This document shows, one piece after another, positions 26,198-36,020 of a DNA stretch of 64,000 nt. The position numbers and the translations under genes were made by a program. The notes under the pieces are model-generated. The model saw only the letters and a list, made by a program, of their open reading frames with translations, was not told where the DNA came from and ran no database searches. Each line of letters opens with the position of its first letter. The stretch's first letter is position 1. The DNA lies in NCBI GenBank assembly GCA_021772675.1, contig JAJFLO010000068.1:1-64000 (forward strand), in the 5' to 3' direction. Origin of the DNA: Verrucomicrobiota bacterium. GTDB taxonomy: Bacteria > Verrucomicrobiota > Lentisphaeria > JABSQK01 > JAJFLO01.

Positions 26198-28258
26198 TCA
26201 TTTCCCACAGGCAATATAGATTCCTTCTTTATACTCTTTCGTAAAGATCTCAGGTTCATCTAGATAGCTTCGGCTTCGCTTAAGGAATTCCAGGGTAGGG
26301 CCATCATCAGGCCATTTTTGATTGAGATTAGTAAATTTATAAAAACTATCCTGAAATTTTGATTGCATAAGTAACGTTCGGGCATCATTAAATTCAGAGA
26401 TAAGATTGAAAAAATCACCCTGATTGGTGTTTTTTTCAAAAACCTGATAAATTCGAATTCCTTGTGTTTTACCCATCACTTGGACAGTATCTAATTCTCT
26501 AGTCAGTATTTTCTCACTAGAATCAGTGCAGGCTTTTATTAACGCCTCATACGTAGAGCCACTGATAATAATTGGCACATTGTATACTTTACATAGCCCC
26601 TCAAGTCTGGATGCCAAGTTAACTTCATCTCCCAGCACTGTGTAATTCAGTCTGTTTTCAGTACCGACATTGCCAGCGACCAATTTTCCTGTGTTTATAC
26701 CAATACCCATTTTTATTTTTTTGATAGGCGGATTAGCAGTATCGTTGTTGAATTTTTCCAACTCTTCTAACATTTCCTGTGCTGCAGAAACGGCTCTGAC
26801 CACGTCATTCTTTTGATTATCAAGCACTCCAAAAACCGCCATCATCGCGTCGCCAATGTACTTGTCAATAATGCCATGTTGATGTTCAATACACTTACTC
26901 ATATAGGTAAAATATTGATTCAGTAACTGAAGTATTGTTGTGGGTTGAAGACCTTCTGAAAGAGTTGTGAACTCTCGTATATCTGAGAATAGAATCGTCG
27001 CGTATTTTTCTTCCCCCCCCAGCTCTATTTTTCCTTTTAACATCTCTTCAGCAATTTCCTTGGATACAACTTTATCCATTGCGGATCTTACTTGTTCCTT
27101 TTCCTCTAATCCCTGAGCCATTGAATTAAACGAATCTCCTAATAAAACAAATTCGTCATTTGAATTAATGTCCAGGCGATGTTTAAAATTGCCTTTTTCG
27201 ATTTCGCTCGTCGCATTTTGCAGATAACCAATGGGTTGGGTAATTTTCAGTGAAAATAGAAATCCAATTACAATCGCAAGGCAGACACCAATAAACCCTG
27301 TCAATACGATCTTTTTTAGTAATTTCCGCAAAAAGCTTAACTCTTTGTCGAGTGATTTTATGACCAAATATTCAGTTCCTATTTCATTTCGCCCCTTACT
27401 CATATAAGTAATAATTCCAGAATTGGATTCGGAGAGGTCTCCAGCAACAGTGCTCCTAAAGGGCGTAATAAAATACAAAAACCGTTCGTTAAATAGACGG
27501 GTTTCGTTCAGGTCAGATTTTAAATGGAGTTTTTTTGTCTGACGCTTTGACGAAGCCGATATATCCATATTAAATTCCCGGATATATAAGTCATTCTGCT
27601 TCGGGTCGCTGCTCCATTTTGTTGATAGGAAAATCGTGGAACCATTCAAAAAAGCCAGTTCTACACCGCTAATTTCTTTGATCTTCCCAATTGCGTGCTC
27701 AGTAATACGTTTTCCAATACAAACCAAGCCTATCATTTCTTCATTTAAAAAATAAGGATCAATAACGATCTGGTAGAAACTGTCTTCACGATAAATAAAT
27801 CCCAATCCGCTATCTCCATAATCCAGACAATTCCGGAATATGGAGAATTTCTTCAAATCATCGATGACATTTTTTCCGGTGTTGTTGCTCGCAAGAATGT
27901 TTCCTTCAGTATCAGCGACGATGATAAGATCAATATTTTCGCTGAAATAAGAATAAATTTCATCGGTAATGAGATCGTCCCGGGTCGCCTCGTCCATGTT
28001 TTTATCTGTTAATACTTCTTTAACATAAACGTGGCCGATAATTGCATTTGTCGTATCTGATAGTCGTTTAAAACTTTCATCAAGATGGCCTCGGATCATG
28101 TCCTGGGTACTATAGAGATCGGAATGAATGCGTGAGATAAACTGAGTTTCCAGATCATGTTTAACAATCTGGTAGGTAACAAATAACAAAACCAAAAGTA
28201 TTAGTGAGATAATTAAGGTGAGCTTAAACTTAAAAGGAACATACAATGCCTTTTTCAT
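26198..28258 (-). CDS. Cache-HAMP class III nucleotidyl cyclase
   Basis: A 686-residue membrane receptor. Membrane helices at 12-31 and 318-338 enclose an extracytoplasmic sensor domain of double-Cache type; a HAMP domain (about 340-390) follows; then a class III cyclase domain (about 415-590). Metal-binding Asp426 (LFSDIREF) and Asp470 (KYIGDAMMAVFG) are present, with Lys466 and LGDEVNLASRLE that point to ATP as substrate (adenylate cyclase). A C-terminal ~90-residue segment follows. It starts 10 bp after the cupredoxin-like gene, so bcp, cupredoxin-like and cyclase genes form one unit. It likely senses a periplasmic signal and makes cAMP. Confidence 0.9.
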   Translation of the reverse strand: MKKALYVPFKFKLTLIISLILLVLLFVTYQIVKHDLETQFISRIHSDLYSTQDMIRGHLDESFKRLSDTTNAIIGHVYVKEVLTDKNMDEATRDDLITDEIYSYFSENIDLIIVADTEGNILASNNTGKNVIDDLKKFSIFRNCLDYGDSGLGFIYREDSFYQIVIDPYFLNEEMIGLVCIGKRITEHAIGKIKEISGVELAFLNGSTIFLSTKWSSDPKQNDLYIREFNMDISASSKRQTKKLHLKSDLNETRLFNERFLYFITPFRSTVAGDLSESNSGIITYMSKGRNEIGTEYLVIKSLDKELSFLRKLLKKIVLTGFIGVCLAIVIGFLFSLKITQPIGYLQNATSEIEKGNFKHRLDINSNDEFVLLGDSFNSMAQGLEEKEQVRSAMDKVVSKEIAEEMLKGKIELGGEEKYATILFSDIREFTTLSEGLQPTTILQLLNQYFTYMSKCIEHQHGIIDKYIGDAMMAVFGVLDNQKNDVVRAVSAAQEMLEELEKFNNDTANPPIKKIKMGIGINTGKLVAGNVGTENRLNYTVLGDEVNLASRLEGLCKVYNVPIIISGSTYEALIKACTDSSEKILTRELDTVQVMGKTQGIRIYQVFEKNTNQGDFFNLISEFNDARTLLMQSKFQDSFYKFTNLNQKWPDDGPTLEFLKRSRSYLDEPEIFTKEYKEGIYIACGK

Positions 28259-28267
28259 TATTTATCT

Positions 28268-28951
28268 TCAATAATTTTCCACTGGCTTTGAATAGGATTT
28301 GCCATATTTATTTTTATGTTTGAAGATTTGCCGCGATACACGGGTACTTCTGATGGAAAGATCAATTTTAACATCTTTATCAAGATTCAATTCCTGAGAA
28401 ACTTTTCCTCCGTAAATATGCCATACATGAATCGTATATTTCCCAGGTGGAATATCTTTTATATGGAAATCGCCTGCTCCATTAGTTACCGAAAAATAAG
28501 AATTTTCGAGAACAATAACATCGCAAATCATTTGCTGATGAATATTACAATATACTTTATAAAACCCAGGGACCTCAAATATTTCTTCTCGATACAACCC
28601 CTTTTCGTATCGGTCGAAATCAAATGATTTTTTTCTATCTTTACAAAATACGTTGTGCTGCACTTTGTCCTGATTCCAAAATTGTACTTTTTGACCTTCA
28701 ACGACCGGTAGAAGTCGAGGCTCAAAAGTTTTTCCAATTTGCTCTGATTTGGCCGGATCTGGAGGAGGAATCGTTTTAATCCCAGAGATATAGACAATCG
28801 CATTTGAAGCATCTTTCAGCCGTTTGTTGCCACGCTTTTTATATACCTCTACGCTTCCACGAATATCAAACGCCCACAAAGAAGTAAGTGAAAAACAATA
28901 AACTAAAAAACAACAATAGTTCTTACAAGAAATCAAGGACTTGATCTGCAT
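28268..28951 (-). CDS. Cupredoxin-like secreted protein
   Basis: A 227-residue protein with an N-terminal signal sequence (CCFLVYCFSLTSLWA). The middle domain is a cupredoxin with a complete type 1 copper set: His99 (QHNVF), Cys135 and His138 (VYCNIHQQM), Met141. The last ~80 residues (SFSVTNGAGDFHIKDIPPGKYTIHVWH-like) form a carboxypeptidase-regulatory beta-sandwich. This pairing occurs in 'methylamine utilisation protein'-type cupredoxins. Its start overlaps the bcp frame by 29 bp. Role perhaps electron transfer or copper sensing in the periplasm, in the same operon as a cyclase. Confidence 0.8.
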   Translation of the reverse strand: MQIKSLISCKNYCCFLVYCFSLTSLWAFDIRGSVEVYKKRGNKRLKDASNAIVYISGIKTIPPPDPAKSEQIGKTFEPRLLPVVEGQKVQFWNQDKVQHNVFCKDRKKSFDFDRYEKGLYREEIFEVPGFYKVYCNIHQQMICDVIVLENSYFSVTNGAGDFHIKDIPPGKYTIHVWHIYGGKVSQELNLDKDVKIDLSIRSTRVSRQIFKHKNKYGKSYSKPVENY

Positions 28952-29381
28952 GAATATCTGTTTTCACTTTCTTAATTATCTTTTTAATAAGCCCTTCAGA
29001 GTTAATGACAAAAGTCGTCCGAAATATCCCCTGATACTTTTTCCCATACATTGATTTTTCACCCCATACACCATATGCATTTATGATTGTTTTATTTTCA
29101 TCTGCCAACAAATGAAATGGCAACTCAAATTTATTTGCAAAGCTCTTATGGGATTCAACAGAATCCGGGCTGACGCCAATTACAACCGCATCACTTTGTT
29201 GCAATCTGTCGATACCATCACGTAAAGAGCAGGCTTCTTTAGTACAACCTGGTGTATCATCTTTTGGATAAAAATAGAGAATTATATTTTTTCCTTTGAA
29301 ATCATTAATTGAAATTTTATCACCATGCTGATTGGTTCCCTCAAAATAAGGAGCTTGAGATCCTTCTTTAACTTCTATCAT
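28923..29381 (-). CDS. bcp: Thioredoxin-dependent peroxiredoxin Bcp
   Basis: A 152-residue peroxiredoxin of the BCP/PrxQ class. Peroxidatic Cys46 and resolving Cys51 are in TPGCTKEAC; the usual catalytic Thr and Arg are present (Thr43 and the Arg in FRTTFVI). It reduces peroxides with electrons from thioredoxin in the cytoplasm. First gene of the bcp-cupredoxin-cyclase unit; its 3' end overlaps the cupredoxin-like gene by 29 bp. Length is normal for the family. Confidence 0.95.
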   Translation of the reverse strand: MIEVKEGSQAPYFEGTNQHGDKISINDFKGKNIILYFYPKDDTPGCTKEACSLRDGIDRLQQSDAVVIGVSPDSVESHKSFANKFELPFHLLADENKTIINAYGVWGEKSMYGKKYQGIFRTTFVINSEGLIKKIIKKVKTDIHADQVLDFL

Positions 29382-29420
29382 TGATCATTCCTTTAAAATT
29401 TACGTCCTTTATTTATGTAA

Positions 29421-29580
29421 TATCTCACATTTTAGATTTGTTATTCAAATATGATTAACTTGCAATCAAAACTGAGTAACGCGGTCATTCCTGGCTACGC
29501 AATTCACAAGGCATCTCAGCCAGGAATGGCCGAGTTACTTTAACAAATCAAAAATGAAACCTAAAATGTGAGTAATATGT
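29421..29580. repeat. Long nested palindrome
   Basis: CTCACATTTTAG (29424-29435) pairs with CTAAAATGTGAG (29562-29573). Inside, GTAACGCGGTCATTCCTGGCT pairs with AGCCAGGAATGGCCGAGTTA. The inner part resembles the centre of the MITE at 51225-51366. It can form a hairpin of over 100 bases. It lies just upstream of bcp and probably contains or borders its promoter. Confidence 0.7.
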
Positions 29581-29655
29581 TCCGTACCGAGAACCCGACT
29601 GCCACAAAACTGCACATGATATTTCTTGAGACCATAAATCAGTACGCATGGATAT

Positions 29656-29869
29656 CATACCAAACGCGATCGGGATTTCCATTCCTCATCCGGGATCGCA
29701 AAATCTACTGCTGGCAGTGTAAATAGAATATCGGATTGTCAAAAACAGCCAGAATATATAATGAGATAAATGAAGTATACTGCAAGCAGTAGGTTTTTCG
29801 ACATTCGTTATTCATTTCAGGCAACAATTTTACAGAAACCTGTCGAAAACCTGATCGCGTTTGGTATAT
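29656..29869. repeat. Inverted pair of dispersed repeat b
   Basis: 29776-29869 is a second copy of repeat b (25886-25988). 29656-29720 is a shorter copy on the opposite strand: ATACCAAACGCGATC pairs with GATCGCGTTTGGTAT, and CTACTGCTGGCAGTGT with the TACTGCAAGCAGTA end. The arms enclose 55 bp. Confidence 0.65.
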
Positions 29870-30028
29870 AATCATTTTGGGTTGAGAGATGGCTTAGCCT
29901 GGATTATTCATAAACCTTCTATTACGAGTTATTATATCACATAATTTCAACGAGTTAACCGGCTGCGCCGGGATTTCTTATCGCGACAATAGGCAAAATC
30001 AATCCTGCTCACAAGCGGGACTGTACTC

Positions 30029-30262
30029 CGAACCTCTTATGCTATAAATTTAATTGCAGCTCGTTCGTAATCCCGTCTTCAGGCGGAAGTTTCAGGAGAG
30101 CTTCAGCGATTTCCTATGATGGAATGTCCTCGCTGAAGCATCGTTCAGGCTTCCGCCTGAAGGCGGGACTACAAACGAGACACGCTCCTTATTCGAGATG
30201 TCCTATAATTTGATATAAGATTCAAAGTTTCAATAACTTAAAATACACTACCTATACTATCG
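30029..30262. repeat. Dispersed palindromic element, copy 2
   Basis: Nearly identical to 1-231, with an extra 18 bp (CGCTCCTTATTCGAGATG-like) after CAAACGAGACA. That both copies begin with the same CGAACCTCTTATGCTATAAA suggests this is the true left end of the element. Confidence 0.8.
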
Positions 30263-30360
30263 AGTTATAAAATTCTACGAGATTGAAAGAGTTTCCACCC
30301 ACCACGGCGCGTTATAAACCACGGCAGATTTTCAACATTATTCTCTACGAGCTGGAAGCC

Positions 30361-30446
30361 TGCACGCGAATAATATTCATAACTCATTGATTTCACGCAA
30401 TCTAATAACTCTCATCACAAAACTTTTTGCATAATCCAGGTTAGAC
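30361..30446. repeat. CCTGNATAATNCATAA palindromic repeat, copy 2
   Basis: ATTCATAACTCATTGATTTC, ACGCAATCTAATAACTCTCA and the following GCATAATCCAGG match 53254-53328 closely. A perfect palindrome with arms AGACGCTTGA/TCAAGCGTCT follows at 30443-30463. Confidence 0.7.
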
Positions 30447-30461
30447 GCTTGAATCAAGCGT

Positions 30462-30598
30462 CTTTGGAGTGGGGTGACCTGGCGCAGCTTTCATTTACCA
30501 CAGAGTGGTAGGAAGGATTACTGCACCACTCGATAAACACCCAACTTCTATTTGCTCCACAAATTTATAAAGCACAGCCGGGTCTGCGCACTCCAAAG
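30462..30598. repeat. CTTTGGAGTG-bounded inverted repeat, copy 1
   Basis: CTTTGGAGTG at 30462-30471 faces CACTCCAAAG at 30589-30598, and the next 20 bases on each side are partly complementary. A related, better preserved element is at 49699-49867. Non-coding. Confidence 0.6.
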
Positions 30599-30651
30599 TG
30601 GAGCCTGTATTCAAAAATGCTTAGCGCACTGGACATAATGTAATGTAAATA

Positions 30652-31449
30652 TCAATCGTAATCAGTATATTTTTCAGGTGAAATATATTTTAATCCAGAA
30701 GTGAAAGCATTAATTTTAATCGTAAGTTGATTTGCTGCACTTCTATTTGGATTGTCTGAGCTTGTATCCCCAGCGGTAAATGGATTTTTCACAAGCCAGA
30801 ATCCAGCTAATTTGGTCGCTTCTCCAATAGTAACATAACGATGCTCGCCCACCGGCCGCAACTTTCCCGATTTTGCGTATATAAGTGCTCGACATGTTGC
30901 TGTGAAATTTGTTGTATCATCGAATAGCGGTGCGTCAAATGGCACATTTGTAACTTCACTTGAATTATTATCTTCCGGATCCGTAGTGTATTTAATTGTT
31001 CCTACGATTTTTTGAATACCCACATCATCGTCGGCTTCCATAATAGAATAACTTGTTGGTAGATACTCCCACTTTGTACCTCCAATCCAGCCGGTGAATG
31101 AATAAGTGGCGCCACTGAGAGTCACAGTAGCCAGCCGATATGCCCTAAATTTCTTTTCATCATCCAAATCCAGGGCCGGATTTTCGACAGGACTGACATT
31201 CGTCAATTCACCTGGAATTACTAATGCGACATATTCACGATTTGATTGCGCATATTGACGAGCCAAATTTAATTGGGAACCAATCAATCGAACACTCGAA
31301 TTTAGTTTGCTACTTGAGGTCATACTATCAAAAACAGGAAGAAACATTCCAAGCATAAGCCCCATAATAACCATGACAACTAGCAATTCTACTAAGGAAA
31401 AGGGCCGAATGCGCGACTGATAGTGATTATGTGAATGAGTATTGATCAT
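30652..31449 (-). CDS. Prepilin-type (type II/IV) pseudopilin
   Basis: A 265-residue protein from ATG 31449. It has a class III signal peptide: a basic leader (NHYQSRIRPF) then SLVELLVVMVIMGLMLGMFLPVF, with Glu at position +5 after the predicted cleavage before Ser or Phe. The remainder is a beta-rich globular head (RAYRLATVTLSGATYSF and so on), as in pseudopilins used by type II secretion or by Lentisphaerota surface structures. The track start (TTG 31485) has no support; neither start has a clear ribosome site. It stands alone between repeats. Confidence 0.8.
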   Translation of the reverse strand: MINTHSHNHYQSRIRPFSLVELLVVMVIMGLMLGMFLPVFDSMTSSSKLNSSVRLIGSQLNLARQYAQSNREYVALVIPGELTNVSPVENPALDLDDEKKFRAYRLATVTLSGATYSFTGWIGGTKWEYLPTSYSIMEADDDVGIQKIVGTIKYTTDPEDNNSSEVTNVPFDAPLFDDTTNFTATCRALIYAKSGKLRPVGEHRYVTIGEATKLAGFWLVKNPFTAGDTSSDNPNRSAANQLTIKINAFTSGLKYISPEKYTDYD

Positions 31450-31598
31450 AACGGTTAAATATAAATTGGATCGGATAAAAATCAACCGAAGTCATTTGTA
31501 TTATTTACCTTTTAGATAAGGTGCAATATCCGTATTTTTATACGACACAAAGCAAATCCATTTGTAATTGTGAAAGATTATTTTAAACTATTCAACAA

Positions 31599-31770
31599 GA
31601 GTGTGTATTCAAAATGTGAGTAACTCTGGTGAATGCCCGGATTGAGTTAAAAGTAACGCGGTTCCACGCAAAGCGGGACTAAATCTGTGATTTAGCTGGC
31701 TGCGCACATGGTATTCATTCGCCGCGGCGAACGATTTACTATTTGTCGCTCACATTTTGAATACACATTC
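31599..31770. mobile_element. MITE family TGTATTCAAAATGTGAG, copy 1
   Basis: GTGTGTATTCAAAATGTGAG at the left pairs with CTCACATTTTGAATACACATTC at the right (31749-31770), one mismatch in the outer bases. The ends are next to ATTCAACAA on the left and ATTGAACAA on the right, an imperfect 9-bp direct repeat. The inside has no gene. Same terminal sequence as 51225-51366. Confidence 0.75.
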
Positions 31771-31808
31771 ATTGAACAATAACTCAATTACTTTTCTCAC
31801 AAACAATT

Positions 31809-32642
31809 ATGCTGTATTTATTCTTATTCATAGCCATTTCACTTACAATTATATCGTTTCATAATTCAAAAAACCGGGAACGGCATCCTCTATGGTCAAA
31901 TTTTAAATTAGATAGAATGCTGGGAACCAATTCCGCAACAGTGTTCTGGGCAACAAGTATACTGATCGCTATTATCATGCTAATTTTGGATTCCGAACCT
32001 GGAGAAACGAAAACGAAACATCAGCGATTAGAAAATGAACGTGTCGCGCAGAAAGCGTTAGGCCACTATTTTGGCAAACGTTTTTCGCATTTGGCACAAG
32101 GAGAATCAAAGGTTTTGATCATTGATAATGCAGGACATGAAGCTGGACGAAATTACCATGGAGCATTTGTTGAGGGTTTTGAATCAGGAATATTTCGTCA
32201 CATCAGTGGAATTAAAGAAGAATTTGTTGGTTTGGAAAATAAGGAGTCAGAAAACGGAGAAAACACTTTTAATGTGGATCTTCATATTGACGCCGAAAAG
32301 ATTGATGAATTGGTTACAAAAAACGAAGAGTGCAAAATCGTAATTCTTTTGACTGATCTTCCCAGAAATTTTATAGGCAGTAAAACCTGGATTAAAGTAA
32401 ATCATAGAGAATTATTGTTGGGTATCGTGACCAGTAATGTCTATAATAAAGGTGGTATGATATTTGAGAGTGAAATTTCAGTTTGTGCTGTCCCGCGAAC
32501 TTTATATAATTATGATAAATCATATCTGAATACGAATTTAGAGGAAGTATTTGCACTCAGATATATAGATATAAATCCAGAAAATGTAGCGGAGATGCTC
32601 AAAAAACACCGGCAATTATTTCAACCTTCGAATTCGCGATAA
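31809..32642 (+). CDS. Membrane-anchored protein of unknown function
   Basis: A 277-residue protein with two N-terminal membrane helices (1-18 and 44-61) and a soluble C-terminal domain (about 85-270). The segment KVLIIDNAGHEAGRNYHGAF at about 100-119, followed by further beta strands such as CKIVILLTDLP, looks like a Rossmann-type or periplasmic-binding-like fold, but I cannot assign a family. It converges on gatB with a 23-bp gap. The MITE lies 39 bp upstream and may carry its promoter. Confidence 0.6.
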   Translation: MLYLFLFIAISLTIISFHNSKNRERHPLWSNFKLDRMLGTNSATVFWATSILIAIIMLILDSEPGETKTKHQRLENERVAQKALGHYFGKRFSHLAQGESKVLIIDNAGHEAGRNYHGAFVEGFESGIFRHISGIKEEFVGLENKESENGENTFNVDLHIDAEKIDELVTKNEECKIVILLTDLPRNFIGSKTWIKVNHRELLLGIVTSNVYNKGGMIFESEISVCAVPRTLYNYDKSYLNTNLEEVFALRYIDINPENVAEMLKKHRQLFQPSNSR

Positions 32643-32665
32643 AGATACCTTCGCTCATTAAATTC

Positions 32666-34105
32666 TTAGCTCGATTCCTTTTTTATCATCTCAGAGGCCA
32701 ACTGTGGATTTGCTTTCCCTTTACTGAACTTCATTACTTGTCCTACCAGAAAATTCAACGCCGATGCCTTACCTTCTTTTAATTGTTGTACCGGTATGGG
32801 ATTATTTTCGATTGCTCGTTTTACAAACTCAAGAATTTCCTTGGTGTCTGTAACTTGTTTTAACCCCTTTTCATCTATGATAACTGATGCTGATTTTCGA
32901 GAAGAAAACATGTCATTAAAAACAGTCTTTGCGATTTTTCCATTAATGGTATTATCCGTTATCAGCAGGATTAATTCAGCAAAATCTTTTGGACTGATTG
33001 GACATTTGTCAAATGTTTTATTTGACTGGGACAATTCCCTTAACAACTCAACCATTATCCAGTTAGATGTCTTTTTAGGATTGGAGCCGAAGCGGATACA
33101 TTGTTCAAAATAATCAGCACATGCTTTATCTGATGTCAATACTGATGCATCATATTCAGGTATTGAAAATTCCTGAATAAAGCGGGCACATCGCTGACCT
33201 GGTGTTTCCGGAACTTCCTTCTTTAATTCCTCCAAATAATCCGAACTAATCTCTATCGGCATTAGGTCCGGTTCTGGAAAATATCGGTAGTCTGCTGCGT
33301 CTTCTTTTGTTCTCATTATATACGTTTCACCGATATCATCATTCCAGCCTCTAGTTTGCTGAACAAGATGTCCCTTGCTCTCAAGAACATCAGATTGCCG
33401 CTCTATTTCATAGTGCAACGATTTGTGAATCGCCTTAAAACTGTTCAGATTTTTTACCTCTGTTTTCGCATTTAATGTTGGAGATCCGGATGGTTTTACG
33501 GAAATATTAACATCACATCGCATTTGCCCCTTTTCCATATCACAATCACTGATATCTGCATATTGCATAATCTGTTTTAACGCGGTTAAATAGGCATAGG
33601 CTTCATCCGGTGTTGTCATGTCCGGTTCACTGACAACTTCCATTAGAGGAACACCAGCTCGATTAAAATCAATCCCGCTGTATTGCTTAAAATGGGTTGA
33701 TTTAGCAACATCCTCTTCCAAATGAATTCGGGTTATTCCAATGGTTTTTGTAGCAATTAATTCCTGCGAAAGCCCTTTGCCGGAAATAACCAGTTTCCCA
33801 TCCTCACAAAACGGCAGATCATACTGGGAAATTTGGTAGTTTTTGGGCATGTCAGGATAAAAATAGCTCTTGCGATCAAATTTACTGTACAAAGCAATTT
33901 TACATTCACACATCAATCCCGCTAATAATGTATTGCGAATTCCTTCTTTATTAGGAACCGGTAATACCCCGGGATATCCCATGCATACCGGACATACTAA
34001 CGTATTCGGTTCTGCACCATATCGATTCGAACACCCACAAAACATTTTCGTATTTGTTCTAATCTGAACATGCACCTCTAATCCGATAACAACATCAAAC
34101 TTCAT
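32666..34105 (-). CDS. gatB: Asp/Glu-tRNA(Asn/Gln) amidotransferase subunit B
   Basis: A 479-residue GatB, beginning MKFDVVIGLEVHVQIRTNTK, with the conserved CPVCMGYPGVLPVPN Cys cluster (Cys residues near the zinc site in MFCGCSNRYGAEPNTLVCPVC). It binds tRNA and transamidates Glu-tRNA(Gln) or Asp-tRNA(Asn) with ammonia supplied by GatA. The track frame extends 71 codons upstream into gatA in another frame and is rejected. ATG 34105 overlaps the gatA stop by 11 bp; last gene of gatCAB. Confidence 0.97.
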   Translation of the reverse strand: MKFDVVIGLEVHVQIRTNTKMFCGCSNRYGAEPNTLVCPVCMGYPGVLPVPNKEGIRNTLLAGLMCECKIALYSKFDRKSYFYPDMPKNYQISQYDLPFCEDGKLVISGKGLSQELIATKTIGITRIHLEEDVAKSTHFKQYSGIDFNRAGVPLMEVVSEPDMTTPDEAYAYLTALKQIMQYADISDCDMEKGQMRCDVNISVKPSGSPTLNAKTEVKNLNSFKAIHKSLHYEIERQSDVLESKGHLVQQTRGWNDDIGETYIMRTKEDAADYRYFPEPDLMPIEISSDYLEELKKEVPETPGQRCARFIQEFSIPEYDASVLTSDKACADYFEQCIRFGSNPKKTSNWIMVELLRELSQSNKTFDKCPISPKDFAELILLITDNTINGKIAKTVFNDMFSSRKSASVIIDEKGLKQVTDTKEILEFVKRAIENNPIPVQQLKEGKASALNFLVGQVMKFSKGKANPQLASEMIKKESS

Positions 34106-35579
34106 CGTTCTTTTCCATTTCATTTGCAAATTCAAACCAATGAGCTGCCTGCAAAAGCCTAATTTCATCCATCGAATTCCCAATAAGCTGAATTCCAATT
34201 GGCATACCATCCCCATCAAACGATGCTGGAACTGAAATTGCGCAATTCCCCACCAGGTTGACCGGGATAGTATAAATATCCGAAAGATACATTTGTAACG
34301 GATCACTAACTGAACCAAATGGATACGCTGAAACTGGTGAAACCGGGCTCAATATCAAATCGCAATTGTTAAATGCATTATTAAAATCATCTCGAATTAA
34401 AGTCCTGATTTTTTGGGCGCGAAGGTAATACGCATCATAATAACCACTGCTTAATACATAAGTACCCAAAAGAATTCTTCTTTTGACTTCTTCCCCGAAT
34501 CCATTTTCCCTTGTATCTAGATAAATATCAAGTAAATCAGATGTCCGATCTATCCGATTCCCATAGCGAATACCGTCAAACCTTGAAAGATTGGAACTCG
34601 CCTCCGCAGTTGCGATGATATAATACGAAGATACGGCATAAGCAATACTGGGTAATTTGACGTCAACAATGTCACATCCGCGAGATCTAAATACCGAAAT
34701 AGATTTCTCAAATGCATCGTTTACTTCTGAAGATAAACCATCAATTTCGAGGAACTCTTTTGGGATGCCAATTCTTAATGAACTTACATCAAAATCATTA
34801 CCGACCTCGTGATGATTGAAATCACTATTAGGCAATGATGTAGAATCTAATTCATCGCGCCCGGAGATTAATTCCAACAAAATTGCTGCATCTTTAACAT
34901 CTCTGGTGATCGGTCCGATTTGATCAAGTGACGATGCAAATGCAACCAGTCCGTATCGTGAAACCCTGCCATAAGTTGGCTTTAACCCCACAACGCCACA
35001 AAAGCTTGCGGGTTGCCGAATAGAGCCTCCGGTATCCGAGCCTAATGCTGCCAGCGCCTGTCCTGAAGAGACGACTGCAGCAGAACCACCGCTGGAACCA
35101 CCAGGCACGCGATTGATATCCCAAGGGTTGGACGTTTTCTTATAGGCACTGAATTCGGTCGTGGATCCCATGGCAAATTCATCCATATTCGTTCGACCAA
35201 AACAGATAACGCCGTTTTTTTGCAGGTTATTAATGACTGTTGCATTGTATGGAGATATGAAACCTTCAAGTATTTTTGATGCGCATCCACATGTCTGCCC
35301 TTTAACTGATAAATTATCCTTAATGGCAATGGGTATGCCATCATACCGGCTTAGCTGTTTACCGTTTTTCCGCCTCGCATCTGACGCATTGGCATCCTCT
35401 AAAATTTGACTGGTATCCAAACTCAAAAAACCATTAATTTTACCATCAATGTCATCATGCCGGCCGATTAAATTTTGACAGAGTTCCAATGAACTTATTT
35501 GTCCAGTCTCCAATGCGTCCGATGCCTCATGGATCGTCCCAGAATCAATTTTATTTACAAATTTCTGCGCGGCACTCAT
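34095..35579 (-). CDS. gatA: Asp/Glu-tRNA amidotransferase subunit A (amidase)
   Basis: A 494-residue amidase-signature enzyme that hydrolyses glutamine to supply ammonia to GatB. Catalytic Lys87 (GIPIAIKDN), the GGSSGGSAA motif at 160-168 with the bridging Ser, and the nucleophile Ser186 in SDTGGSIRQP are present. ATG 35579 directly follows the gatC stop codon, so it is coupled; the track's extra eight codons upstream are rejected. Confidence 0.97.
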   Translation of the reverse strand: MSAAQKFVNKIDSGTIHEASDALETGQISSLELCQNLIGRHDDIDGKINGFLSLDTSQILEDANASDARRKNGKQLSRYDGIPIAIKDNLSVKGQTCGCASKILEGFISPYNATVINNLQKNGVICFGRTNMDEFAMGSTTEFSAYKKTSNPWDINRVPGGSSGGSAAVVSSGQALAALGSDTGGSIRQPASFCGVVGLKPTYGRVSRYGLVAFASSLDQIGPITRDVKDAAILLELISGRDELDSTSLPNSDFNHHEVGNDFDVSSLRIGIPKEFLEIDGLSSEVNDAFEKSISVFRSRGCDIVDVKLPSIAYAVSSYYIIATAEASSNLSRFDGIRYGNRIDRTSDLLDIYLDTRENGFGEEVKRRILLGTYVLSSGYYDAYYLRAQKIRTLIRDDFNNAFNNCDLILSPVSPVSAYPFGSVSDPLQMYLSDIYTIPVNLVGNCAISVPASFDGDGMPIGIQLIGNSMDEIRLLQAAHWFEFANEMEKNDEV

Positions 35580-35580
35580 T

Positions 35581-35904
35581 TCAGGCTGGGCCCTCCGAAC
35601 CATGGCGAATAACCACTGGAACTTTTATCAGCTCATCATCAAGCACATCCGGTGCATTATCCAGTAATTCACTTCGAGTCATAGAACCCCTCTCTTCATC
35701 ACTTCGAATTACATTTGTTATTGATGCAGCATGTGCGGTAGGACTAACATCAGATAAATCGACCTTTGACAACTGTTCAGCATAACTCAATATTGCATTA
35801 ATATCCGTTTCATATCGGCTAATTTCCCCGTCATTCAGATTCAACCGAGCCAAATTGGCAATATGCCTGATATCAACATCTTGTGATTTTTCATTCATTA
35901 ACAT
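35581..35904 (-). CDS. gatC: Asp/Glu-tRNA amidotransferase subunit C
   Basis: A 107-residue GatC with the family pattern VDIRHIANLARLNLNDGEIS and the RSDE motif in ITNVIRSDEERGS, then a tail (DDELIKVPVVI). It stabilises the GatA-GatB complex. The start is the ATG at 35904 or, two codons on, MNEK; both are possible. First gene of the gatCAB operon. The upstream gap has repeats and should contain the promoter. Confidence 0.93.
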   Translation of the reverse strand: MLMNEKSQDVDIRHIANLARLNLNDGEISRYETDINAILSYAEQLSKVDLSDVSPTAHAASITNVIRSDEERGSMTRSELLDNAPDVLDDELIKVPVVIRHGSEGPA

Positions 35905-36020
35905 AGACCTTTTATTTTAATAACCGCCTCGTTACAGTCATCAGGAAAATAAAGTTAGACATTAAATTGAACTGCTATAATACCGATTGCCAATCTGTTT
36001 TCAAGGTCAAAAAACGGGTT

